DNA from: Bacillota bacterium
Lineage (GTDB): Bacteria > Bacillota > Clostridia > Christensenellales > CAG-138
DNA: 13,595 nucleotides
Assembly: GCA_023416895.1 (NCBI GenBank)
Contig: JAEZGQ010000171.1
Location: 1 to 13,595 of the forward strand
Direction: 5' to 3'
Shown: positions 1 to 5,471 of the stretch, piece by piece
Numbering within the stretch: the stretch's first letter is position 1
Layout: each line of letters opens with the position of its first letter
Notes under the pieces: model-generated
Database searches by the model: none
Seen by the model: the letters and a program-made list of their open reading frames with translations, nothing else
Told to the model about the DNA's origin: nothing
Program-made: the position numbers and the translations under genes

Positions 1-176
1 CTGGTTTTGTGCGCGCCATGTGGTGCGGCGAACGTGCCTGTGAAGATGAAATCAAGGCGAAGTCCGGCGCCACCACGCGCTGCATGCCGCTTGAGGAAGA
101 CGCGCATCTTAGCGACGTATGCGTCCACTGCGGCAAACCTGCCAAGCACCTGATGTACTTCGCGAAAGCGTATTAA
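1..176 (+). CDS. proS: Prolyl-tRNA synthetase, C-terminal fragment
   Basis: This is the 3' end of a gene that begins before the window; the reading frame starts at base 3 and the last 57 codons plus TAA are present. Prolyl-tRNA synthetase charges tRNA-Pro with proline in the cytoplasm. The fragment matches the C-terminal zinc-binding domain of the archaeal/eukaryote-like (type 3) ProRS. It shows a CGERAC pair, then TRC about 20 residues on, then CVHC, which are the expected metal-binding cysteines. It ends in YFAKAY, and a C-terminal tyrosine is typical of this class. The GATTRC segment is also family-typical. The catalytic core lies outside the window, so class membership rests on the tail alone. 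A terminator follows about 65 bases downstream. Confidence 0.88.
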   Translation, partial: GFVRAMWCGERACEDEIKAKSGATTRCMPLEEDAHLSDVCVHCGKPAKHLMYFAKAY

Positions 177-240
177 CGCTTCGCGTCAAAAAAGTGCCTG
201 CGGCACGTTTAAACGATCAATAAACAGCCGATACTTTTAT

Positions 241-270
241 CCGCGCAGCAAAGCTGCGCGGACGTTTTTA
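241..270 (+). terminator. Intrinsic terminator after proS
   Basis: A 9-bp GC-rich perfect stem (241-249 with 253-261, arms CCGCGCAGC/GCTGCGCGG) closes on an AAA loop and is followed within two bases by a T-rich run (264-268). This is a standard rho-independent terminator for proS. A weaker 5-bp hairpin (GTGCC/GGCAC at 194-206) followed by GTTT lies closer to the stop codon and may assist. Confidence 0.8.
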
Positions 271-301
271 TATCGCAAAACATCTTATTACACACAGTCC
301 C

Positions 302-370
302 GTAGGGCGGCATGAGCGCATGCCGCCGGGTGTTTATCGATTACGGCGGGATGAAGGCATCCCGCCCTAC
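302..370. repeat. Inverted pair of GTAG-hairpin (REP-like) elements, BIME-like
   Basis: Two near-identical modules face each other. Module 1 on the + strand is GTAG (302-305) followed directly by a 9-bp stem GGCGGCATG/CATGCCGCC (306-314 and 319-327) with a 4-nt loop. Module 2, read on the - strand, is GTAG (370-367) followed by the stem GGCGGGATG/CATCCCGCC (366-358 and 353-345), also with a 4-nt loop. They differ by one base pair in the stem and by the loop, and a 17-nt spacer separates them. GTAG followed by a palindrome is the defining layout of REP sequences mobilised by RAYT (TnpA-REP) transposases. Two REPs in inverted orientation form a BIME. The assignment to that class is inference; only one locus is visible. 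Confidence 0.6.
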
Positions 371-390
371 AATGCCGCAACGTAGCCGTT

Positions 391-414
391 GTAGAGGCCG
401 ATAGTTTATCGGCC
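391..414 (+). repeat. Third GTAG-hairpin module
   Basis: GTAG (391-394) and one extra A precede a perfect 8-bp stem GGCCGATA/TATCGGCC (396-403 and 407-414) with a GTT loop. It lies 20 bases after the inverted pair and is in the same orientation as the first module. The stem sequence differs from the first two, so it may belong to another subfamily of the same repeat or be a coincidental hairpin. Confidence 0.45.
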
Positions 415-455
415 AATTCTTGTAATCTGCCACTTTACATGCAAGGGAGGCGGAT

Positions 456-650
456 ATGGAATCTGCCCCTACGACAAAACAGTACCACAATGCCCGAACC
501 GCCGTCTCAACAAAAGAATTTCCCAAATTCCTTTTGGCTCTTGACATCTTCCTGATTGCGGGTATAATGCTAACTATTAAATACATATCGTATACATGTA
601 TACAAGTATGCAAAAAGAAAGGAGACGGAAATGAGCAAGATCGTATTTGA
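456..650 (+). CDS. Possible 64-codon ORF with a strong Shine-Dalgarno sequence
   Basis: This small ORF is preceded by AAGGGAGG (443-450) five bases before its ATG, one of the better ribosome binding sites in the window. It ends 20 bases inside the next gene, in another frame. The predicted product has a polar N-terminus, a hydrophobic segment (about residues 25-47, FLLALDIFLIAGIM onward) and a short basic tail, so it could be a single-pass membrane peptide. Against it, the hydrophobic stretch is encoded by the AT-rich promoter of the downstream gene, I see no clear promoter upstream, and I recognise no family. It may be an upstream ORF or chance. Confidence 0.2.
   Translation: MESAPTTKQYHNARTAVSTKEFPKFLLALDIFLIAGIMLTIKYISYTCIQVCKKKGDGNEQDRI
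541..568 (+). promoter_or_regulatory. Sigma-A promoter of the Re-citrate synthase gene
   Basis: TTGACA (541-546) and TATAAT (563-568) are both exact consensus hexamers with a 16-nt spacer. The start of transcription is expected near 575, giving a leader of about 55 nt. An imperfect AT-rich inverted repeat (511-521 with 525-536, one bulged C) lies immediately upstream of the -35. Confidence 0.85.
590..603. promoter_or_regulatory. 14-bp palindrome, probable operator
   Basis: GTATACATGTATAC is a perfect dyad 21 bases downstream of the -10 hexamer, so it lies at roughly +15 to +28 of the predicted transcript. A repressor bound here would block elongation or promoter clearance. The TGTATACA-like half-sites resemble operators of GntR-type regulators, but no regulator gene is in the window, so the cognate protein is unknown. 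Confidence 0.5.
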
Positions 651-2019
651 CGACCACGCCAATTTGCTGCGGGAGGACTACTACAAGTATGAGGTGCAGG
701 ATGTTGCCGAGCCGAATCTGTTCTCCGAGCTTTTTGATTTTGAGCAGGTGCCAAAGGTCGCTTTCAATTACCGTACCGTCCCCATGCGCATGCCCGAGGA
801 GATATGGATTACGGATACCACCTTCCGCGACGGGCAGCAGTCGCGCGCGCCGTTTTCGCCCGCGCAGATTTTACGCCTTTATGATTTGCTGCACGACCTC
901 GGCGGCCCGCGCGGCGTCATACGCCAAAGCGAGTTTTTTGTGTATAGCAAGCAGGATAGGCAGGCCATTGAGCTTTGCATGCAGCGCGGCTACCGTTTCC
1001 CCGAAATTACAACGTGGATTCGCGCCACCCAAAAGGACTTCGACCTTGTAAAGGAAATCGGCGTGCAGGAAACGGGTATCCTCGTAAGCTGCTCGGATTA
1101 CCACATTTTTAAAAAAATGAACATGACGCGCATGGAGGCCATGGAGCAGTACCTTAAGGTTGTGAAGATGGCGCTTGAACGCGGCATTCGCCCCCGCTGC
1201 CATTTTGAGGACATCACCCGTGCGGATTTTTACGGCTTCGTGGTGCCGTTTGCCTACGCGCTCAGCCGTTTGAGCGAGGAAAGCGGCATACCCATCAAAA
1301 TCCGCTGCTGCGATACCATGGGTCTTGGGGTCTCCTACCCTGGCGCGTCGCTGCCGCGCAGTGTGCCGGGTATCATCTACGGTATGCGTCACTATGCAAG
1401 CATTCCGAGCGCGCTCATCGAATGGCACGGGCATAACGATTTTTACAAGGCCGTTTCCAATGCCGCGTCGGCGTGGCTTTACGGAGCTTCGGCGGTGAAC
1501 TGCTCGCTTCTTGGCATCGGCGAGCGCACGGGCAACTGCCCGCTTGAGGGAATGGTCATAGAATACTGCGGCCTTCGCGGCCACAACGACGGTATGCGGC
1601 TTAATGTCATCACCGAGATTGCGGAATATTTTGAAAAGGAAATCGGCTACGAAATCCCGCCGCAGACACCCTTTGTGGGGCGCGACTTCTGCTCGACGCG
1701 CGCGGGCATCCATGCGGACGGGCTTTTGAAGTCTGAGCATATCTACAGCATCTTCAACACGCAAAGCATCCTAAACCGCCCCTCACAGGTGGTGGTGGAC
1801 GCGTATAGCGGGCTTGCGGGCATCGCCTACTGGATGAACACCAACATTCCTTCGCTCATAGGCGCGGCGGAGCCGCTGTCCAAAAAGCACCCCGCCGTGG
1901 AGCGCGTCAAAGCGCGGCTCGATGAAATTTACGCGCAAAACCGCACCACTTCCATGAGCGATGCGGAACTTATACGCATTTGCCAAGAGTTAGCGCCTGA
2001 GCTTTATGAGGCGCCTTGA
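631..2019 (+). CDS. Re-type citrate synthase (LeuA/homocitrate synthase superfamily)
   Basis: The 462-residue product condenses acetyl-CoA with oxaloacetate to citrate, with stereochemistry opposite to ordinary Si-citrate synthase and a metal-dependent TIM-barrel mechanism. Anaerobes such as Clostridium kluyveri use it to feed the oxidative branch towards 2-oxoglutarate and glutamate. The DRE-TIM signature is visible: TDTTFRDGQQS (residues 61-71, with Asp62, Arg66 and Asp67), the HGH metal-ligand motif (266-268) and GIGERTGN (295-302). The N-terminal EVQDVAEPNLF segment and RCHFEDITRAD (189-199) match my memory of the Re-citrate synthase group rather than 2-isopropylmalate synthase. There is no room for the LeuA allosteric domain. 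The start is set by AAAGGAG at 618-624, six bases before the ATG. Automatic annotation may label it 2-isopropylmalate or homocitrate synthase. Function is inferred from family memory, not from an alignment. Confidence 0.85.
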   Translation: MSKIVFDDHANLLREDYYKYEVQDVAEPNLFSELFDFEQVPKVAFNYRTVPMRMPEEIWITDTTFRDGQQSRAPFSPAQILRLYDLLHDLGGPRGVIRQSEFFVYSKQDRQAIELCMQRGYRFPEITTWIRATQKDFDLVKEIGVQETGILVSCSDYHIFKKMNMTRMEAMEQYLKVVKMALERGIRPRCHFEDITRADFYGFVVPFAYALSRLSEESGIPIKIRCCDTMGLGVSYPGASLPRSVPGIIYGMRHYASIPSALIEWHGHNDFYKAVSNAASAWLYGASAVNCSLLGIGERTGNCPLEGMVIEYCGLRGHNDGMRLNVITEIAEYFEKEIGYEIPPQTPFVGRDFCSTRAGIHADGLLKSEHIYSIFNTQSILNRPSQVVVDAYSGLAGIAYWMNTNIPSLIGAAEPLSKKHPAVERVKARLDEIYAQNRTTSMSDAELIRICQELAPELYEAP

Positions 2020-2074
2020 CCCTTTCGCCCGTTTTTCGTCAATTGGTTTTCTGTATCGTTGCCCATACGATAAC

Positions 2075-2118
2075 AAGGCGGTAGACTGGCTGCAAGCGGC
2101 CATTCTACCGCCTTTTCT
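2075..2118 (+). terminator. Intrinsic terminator after Re-citrate synthase
   Basis: A perfect 11-bp outer stem (2075-2085 with 2104-2114, AAGGCGGTAGA/TCTACCGCCTT) encloses an inner 4-bp TGGC/GCCA pairing and runs into TTTT. The AA start and TT end of the stem could allow weak termination on the other strand too. It separates the citrate synthase transcript from the malic enzyme transcript. Confidence 0.8.
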
Positions 2119-2187
2119 GTGCGCGAGAGAATTTTGCTTTGGGACAAGCACATATGCATAGATTCTGCCTTGCTCGCTTCGTTTCCA

Positions 2188-2196
2188 TGGTATAAT
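2188..2196 (+). promoter_or_regulatory. Extended -10 promoter of the malic enzyme gene
   Basis: TGGTATAAT (2188-2196) is an exact extended -10 element (TGn followed by TATAAT). The -35 region is poor: TTGCTC at 2170-2175 has a 15-nt spacer. The TGn extension probably compensates. Transcription would start near 2203, giving a leader of about 35 nt. Confidence 0.65.
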
Positions 2197-2238
2197 AGAA
2201 AAACGAACGGCAAAACAGCCGCCTAAGAAGAGGTGCGT

Positions 2239-3414
2239 ATGGATTATTCCAAAGAATCGCTTCGGCTCCACTACGAATGGAAGGGAAAAATTGAAGTTAA
2301 CGCCACCGTTGCGGTGGACACGCGCGAGGCGCTCTCCTTGGCCTACACGCCGGGCGTGGCACAGCCCTGCTTGGAAATTCAAAAGGACGTTCAAAAAAGC
2401 TACGAGCTCACCCGCCGTCATAACCTTTGCCTTGTGGCAACCGACGGAAGCGCCGTATTGGGGTTAGGCGACATCGGCCCAGAGGCAGGCATGCCCGTCA
2501 TGGAGGGCAAATGCGTGCTCTTTAAGGCGTTCGGCGGCGTGGACGCATTTCCGCTATGTGTGAAAACCAAGGATGTGGACGAGTTCGTCAACGCGATACA
2601 CCTCATTTCCGGCAGCTTCGGCGGCATTAACCTCGAAGATATTTCGGCTCCACGCTGTTTTGAGATCGAGCAAAAGCTCAAGCAGAAATGTGACATTCCC
2701 GTGTTCCACGACGATCAGCATGGCACTGCCATTGTGGTGCTCGCCGGGCTTATCAACGCCTTGAAGGTTGTGGGGAAGAAAAAGGAAACCATAAAAATTG
2801 CCATGAGCGGCGCGGGCGCGGCGGGGCTTTCCATCGCGCGGTTGCTGTTGAAGGCGGGGTTTGCGGATATTACTCTTTGCGACCTCGCAGGTATCGTGTA
2901 CGATGGGCGGGAAGAACTGATGGACCCGTTCAAGGCCGAGTTAGCCAAAAAGACGAACCGTCAAGGGCTTCGCGGGGGCCTTGCAGAGGCCATGAGGGGG
3001 GCGGATGTGTTCATCGGCGTAAGCGCGCCGCGCATAGCGACCGAAGAAATGGTACGCACCATGGCGAAGGATGCGATCGTGTTCGCCTGCGCCAACCCCA
3101 CGCCTGAAATTTTCCCGGATGATGCGCTTAGGGGAGGCGCAAAAATCGTCGCCACCGGCAGGAGCGATTACCCCAACCAAATCAACAACGTGCTCGTTTT
3201 TCCGGGCGTGTTTCGCGGGGCATTCGACGTGCGCGCAAGCGACGTGAACGACGAAATGAAGCTTTCCGCCGCTTATGCGCTTGCGGCGCTTATAAGTGAA
3301 AGCGAGCTTTCACATGAATACATCATTCCGCGGCCGTTTGACGAGCGAGTGGCAAAAACCGTGGCGAGCGCAGTTGCACACGCGGCGCGCGAAACGGGCG
3401 TAGCAAGGATTTGA
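2239..3414 (+). CDS. Malic enzyme, short bacterial form (NAD(P)-dependent)
   Basis: The 391-residue product catalyses oxidative decarboxylation of L-malate to pyruvate, CO2 and NAD(P)H in the cytoplasm. The family features are present in order: catalytic Tyr36 in AYTPGVA, catalytic Lys91 in MEGKCVLFK, metal ligands Glu133-Asp134 (NLEDI) and Asp159 (HDDQHGTA), the Rossmann glycine motif GAGAAG (191-196), and the ANPTPEI and NNVLVFPG motifs near 285 and 316. The length fits the short form without a phosphotransacetylase-like tail. A GTG at 2233 is in frame, but the ribosome binding site AAGAGG ends on that codon, so the ATG at 2239 is preferred. Cofactor preference cannot be read reliably from the sequence. 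The gene has its own promoter and terminator, so it is not in an operon with the citrate synthase, although both act around the C4/C6 acid pools. Confidence 0.92.
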   Translation: MDYSKESLRLHYEWKGKIEVNATVAVDTREALSLAYTPGVAQPCLEIQKDVQKSYELTRRHNLCLVATDGSAVLGLGDIGPEAGMPVMEGKCVLFKAFGGVDAFPLCVKTKDVDEFVNAIHLISGSFGGINLEDISAPRCFEIEQKLKQKCDIPVFHDDQHGTAIVVLAGLINALKVVGKKKETIKIAMSGAGAAGLSIARLLLKAGFADITLCDLAGIVYDGREELMDPFKAELAKKTNRQGLRGGLAEAMRGADVFIGVSAPRIATEEMVRTMAKDAIVFACANPTPEIFPDDALRGGAKIVATGRSDYPNQINNVLVFPGVFRGAFDVRASDVNDEMKLSAAYALAALISESELSHEYIIPRPFDERVAKTVASAVAHAARETGVARI

Positions 3415-3455
3415 GCGTTTCAAAGCCGACATCATAAAAAGGAAGTTATATTAAC

Positions 3456-3500
3456 AAAACCGCAGCACATTCCACAATTGTGGAATGTGCTGCGGTTTTT
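3456..3500. terminator. Bidirectional-type terminator, 44-bp perfect palindrome
   Basis: Positions 3456-3499 form a perfect inverted repeat of 22 bp per arm with no spacer, centred on CAATTG. It begins with AAAA and ends with TTTTT, so it has the tract needed for termination on either strand. As RNA, the centre would open into a small loop. It ends the malic enzyme transcript just before the phosphate operon promoter. Confidence 0.8.
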
Positions 3501-3513
3501 ACTGTGCCTGAGT

Positions 3514-3568
3514 TTTACTTACATTTAACATTGTTCGCCTTTTTCCCTTAACACACGCGGATTATTCT
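3514..3568 (+). promoter_or_regulatory. Putative Pho-box promoter of the pst operon
   Basis: Three TTAACA-like hexamers lie upstream of pstS: TTTACT (3514-3519), TTAACA (3525-3530, an 11-base step) and TTAACA (3548-3553, a further 23 bases, close to two helical turns). A -10 candidate TATTCT (3563-3568) follows nine bases later, and there is no good -35. This matches the Bacillus PhoP box idea of TT(A/T/C)A(C/T)A direct repeats with about 11-bp spacing replacing the -35; the third of four expected repeats is degenerate here. The response regulator encoded further down this operon is the obvious candidate to bind it. Confidence 0.55.
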
Positions 3569-3608
3569 AAAAGCGTAGAAATTGAGAGAAAAGAAAAGAG
3601 GAAAACCA

Positions 3609-4529
3609 ATGAAGAAGTTTGTGCCCCTTGCAATTGCAGCGCTTATGACGTTTTCGCTCGTCGGCTGCGCCGAGCAAAGCGGAAGCTCTATCGACGAAAA
3701 GTCACCCGCTTCCACCGATGCTGCTCCGAATGGTAACTTTATCGCATCCAAGAGCATCAACGTCGTTTCCCGTGAAGAAGGCTCCGGAACCCGCGGCGCG
3801 TTCATCGAACTGTTCGGCGTAGAACAGAAAGATGCCAGCGGCGAGAAGGTCGACTATACCACCGAAGAAGCCGCCATCACCAACAGCACCTCCGTTATGC
3901 TTACCTCCGTCGCGGGCGATGAACACGCCATCGGCTACGTTTCCCTCGGTTCCCTCAACGACAGCGTGAAGGCGCTTAAAATTGACGGCGCCGCCGCTAC
4001 CGCAGAAAACATCCTTTCGGGAGCCTACAAGATCGCCCGCCCGTTTAACATCGCCACCAAGGGCGAACTGAGCGAGGCCGCACAGGATTTCATCAACTTT
4101 GTACTCAGTGCCGAGGGTCAGGCGGTTGTTGCCGAGCACGGCTACATCGCCCTTGAAAACGCACCCGCCTTTGCGGGCGGCACCGCGAGCGGCAAGGTCG
4201 TGATTGCTGGTTCTTCCTCCGTAAGCCCTGTGATGGAAAAACTGAAGGAAGCCTATGCCGCCAAGAACGCCAACGTGAGCATTGAAATGCAAACCAGCGA
4301 CTCCACCACCGGCATGACATCCACCATCGACGGTATCTGCGACATCGGCATGGCTTCCCGCGCCCTCAAGGACAACGAGCTTGAAGCCGGACTCACCGCC
4401 ACCGAGATCTGCCGCGACGGCATCGCTGTGATCGTAAACCTCAACAATCCTCTTACAGGCCTCACCGCTGAGCAGGTCAAGCAAATTTACGTCGGCGAAA
4501 CCCTTTCCTGGGACGAACTGGTAGGTTAA
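3609..4529 (+). CDS. pstS: Phosphate-binding lipoprotein PstS with reversed order of its two halves
   Basis: The 306-residue product is the extracellular phosphate receptor of the Pst ABC importer. A lipoprotein signal peptide is clear (MKKFVPL, hydrophobic core, lipobox LVGC with Cys20). Residues 48-182 contain segments that normally form the second half of PstS: NVVSREEGSGTR (51-62, Arg55 and Ser59-Gly60-Thr61), AIGYVSLGSL (107-116), ARPF (143-146) and FINFVLSAEGQ (161-171). Residues 195-306 contain segments that normally form the first half: KVVIAGSSSVSPV (196-208), SDSTTGM (230-236), DIGMASR (245-251), DGIAVIVN (270-277) and W301. Each half occurs once, so this looks like a circular permutation rather than a duplication. 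The ATG at 3609 follows AGAGGA at 3597-3602 and starts a proper signal peptide; an in-frame TTG at 3582 would spoil it. Codons are markedly C-ending compared with the neighbours, as expected for high expression. Confidence 0.9.
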   Translation: MKKFVPLAIAALMTFSLVGCAEQSGSSIDEKSPASTDAAPNGNFIASKSINVVSREEGSGTRGAFIELFGVEQKDASGEKVDYTTEEAAITNSTSVMLTSVAGDEHAIGYVSLGSLNDSVKALKIDGAAATAENILSGAYKIARPFNIATKGELSEAAQDFINFVLSAEGQAVVAEHGYIALENAPAFAGGTASGKVVIAGSSSVSPVMEKLKEAYAAKNANVSIEMQTSDSTTGMTSTIDGICDIGMASRALKDNELEAGLTATEICRDGIAVIVNLNNPLTGLTAEQVKQIYVGETLSWDELVG

Positions 4530-4615
4530 TGGAGAAAATACAAGCGAAAATCACAACAGCGGTGCGGGCTTGGGGGCTTTTCTCCCGGGCCTTGCACCGT
4601 ACGGAGAGCGTATGA
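4529..4615 (+). CDS. 28-codon ORF bridging pstS and pstC, possible coupling peptide
   Basis: The ATG overlaps the pstS stop (TAATG) and the TGA stop overlaps the pstC start (ATGA), so a ribosome could pass from pstS through this ORF to pstC without leaving the message. The peptide starts MEKIQAKITTAV, is basic and has no recognisable motif. It has little Shine-Dalgarno sequence of its own (AGG at 4523-4525). Its codons contain the strong stem-loop described separately. The exact fit to both junctions may be chance. Confidence 0.3.
   Translation: MEKIQAKITTAVRAWGLFSRALHRTESV
4560..4599 (+). promoter_or_regulatory. Strong intercistronic stem-loop between pstS and pstC
   Basis: The outer stem CGGTGC/GCACCG (4560-4565 with 4594-4599) and the inner 10-bp stem (4567-4576 with 4582-4591, three G-T pairs) are joined by a one-by-two-base internal loop and closed by CTTTT. 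No T-run follows, so it is not a standard terminator. Stem-loops after binding-protein genes commonly protect the upstream mRNA from 3' exonucleases, giving more receptor than permease; this role is inferred. Confidence 0.6.
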
Positions 4616-5460
4616 AGCAGGCAAAAGAACAAATTATGAAAATCGTGTTCGCGGCGGCGGCAAGCGTGAGCATCCTTGCGTTGGCGCTCATTTGCGCGTT
4701 CCTGTTTGCAAACGGCATTCCCGCCATACGCGAAATCGGCCTATTCGACTTCCTTGGTGGAGAAAAATGGAAGCCCTCCAACGATTTTTACGGCATTTTT
4801 CCCATGATCCTCGGCAGCATTTACGTTACGGCAGGAGCGCTCGTCATAGGCGTGCCGATCGGGCTTTTTTGCGCGGTGTTCCTCGCAAGGTTCTGCCCAC
4901 AAAAACTCTACAAGGTTTTAAAACCCGCTGTGGAGCTTCTTGCGGGCATCCCGTCGGTGGTGTACGGCTTTTTCGGCCTTGTGGTGCTTGTGCCGTTTGT
5001 GCGCAACGAAATCGGCGGCAACGGCTCGAGTATGCTAACCGCATCCATTCTCTTAGGCATTATGATTTTACCTACCATCATCACCGTGAGCGAAGCCGCC
5101 ATTCGCGCCGTGCCCGAAAGCTATTATGAGGGCGGGCTTGCGCTTGGCGCAACGCACGAAAGAAGCGTGTTTTTTACCACGCTTCCGGCCGCAAAGTCCG
5201 GCATCCTCGCGGGCGTTATCCTCGGTGTCGGACGGGCAATTGGCGAAACCATGGCTGTAGTGATGGTAGCGGGCAACCAGGCGCGCATGCCGGCGGGGCT
5301 TTTGAAGGGCATTCGCACCATGACGGCAAACATCGTCATTGAAATGGGCTACGCGACCGACCTGCACCGCGAGGCGCTCATCGCCACGGCGGTGGTGCTG
5401 TTTGTGTTCATTCTTCTCATTAACCTGCTGTTTTCCGTCCTCAAGCGGAAAGCGCTGTAA
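4612..5460 (+). CDS. pstC: Phosphate ABC transporter permease PstC
   Basis: The 282-residue product is one of two membrane subunits of the high-affinity phosphate importer. It has six predicted membrane segments, starting near residues 10-33 and 63-92 and ending near 255-277. The family motif around W53 (W-P-S-N-D-F-Y-G-I-F-P-M) follows the first segment, and GIPSVVYGFFGL lies at 112-123. The cytoplasmic EAA loop that docks on the ATPase is EAAIRAVPESYYEGGLALGA (161-180). The start at ATG 4612 has GGAG (4603-4606) upstream; an in-frame TTG at 4570 lies inside the stem-loop and has no good ribosome binding site. It is separated from pstS by 82 bases and from pstA by 11. Confidence 0.93.
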   Translation: MKQAKEQIMKIVFAAAASVSILALALICAFLFANGIPAIREIGLFDFLGGEKWKPSNDFYGIFPMILGSIYVTAGALVIGVPIGLFCAVFLARFCPQKLYKVLKPAVELLAGIPSVVYGFFGLVVLVPFVRNEIGGNGSSMLTASILLGIMILPTIITVSEAAIRAVPESYYEGGLALGATHERSVFFTTLPAAKSGILAGVILGVGRAIGETMAVVMVAGNQARMPAGLLKGIRTMTANIVIEMGYATDLHREALIATAVVLFVFILLINLLFSVLKRKAL

Positions 5461-5471
5461 GGAGGCGGCCT

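Noticed and set aside
341..754. 137-codon - strand ORF across the repeats and promoter
   Set aside because: It runs through the hairpin repeats, the promoter and the start of a real gene, and the protein is low-complexity. No ribosome binding site or family similarity supports it.
871..1764. Long open frame on the - strand (297 codons) inside the citrate synthase gene
   Set aside because: It is an antisense shadow of a well-supported gene, caused by GC-rich codon use; the product has no recognisable motif. The same holds for the 260-codon frame opposite pstS and the 242-codon frame opposite phoR.
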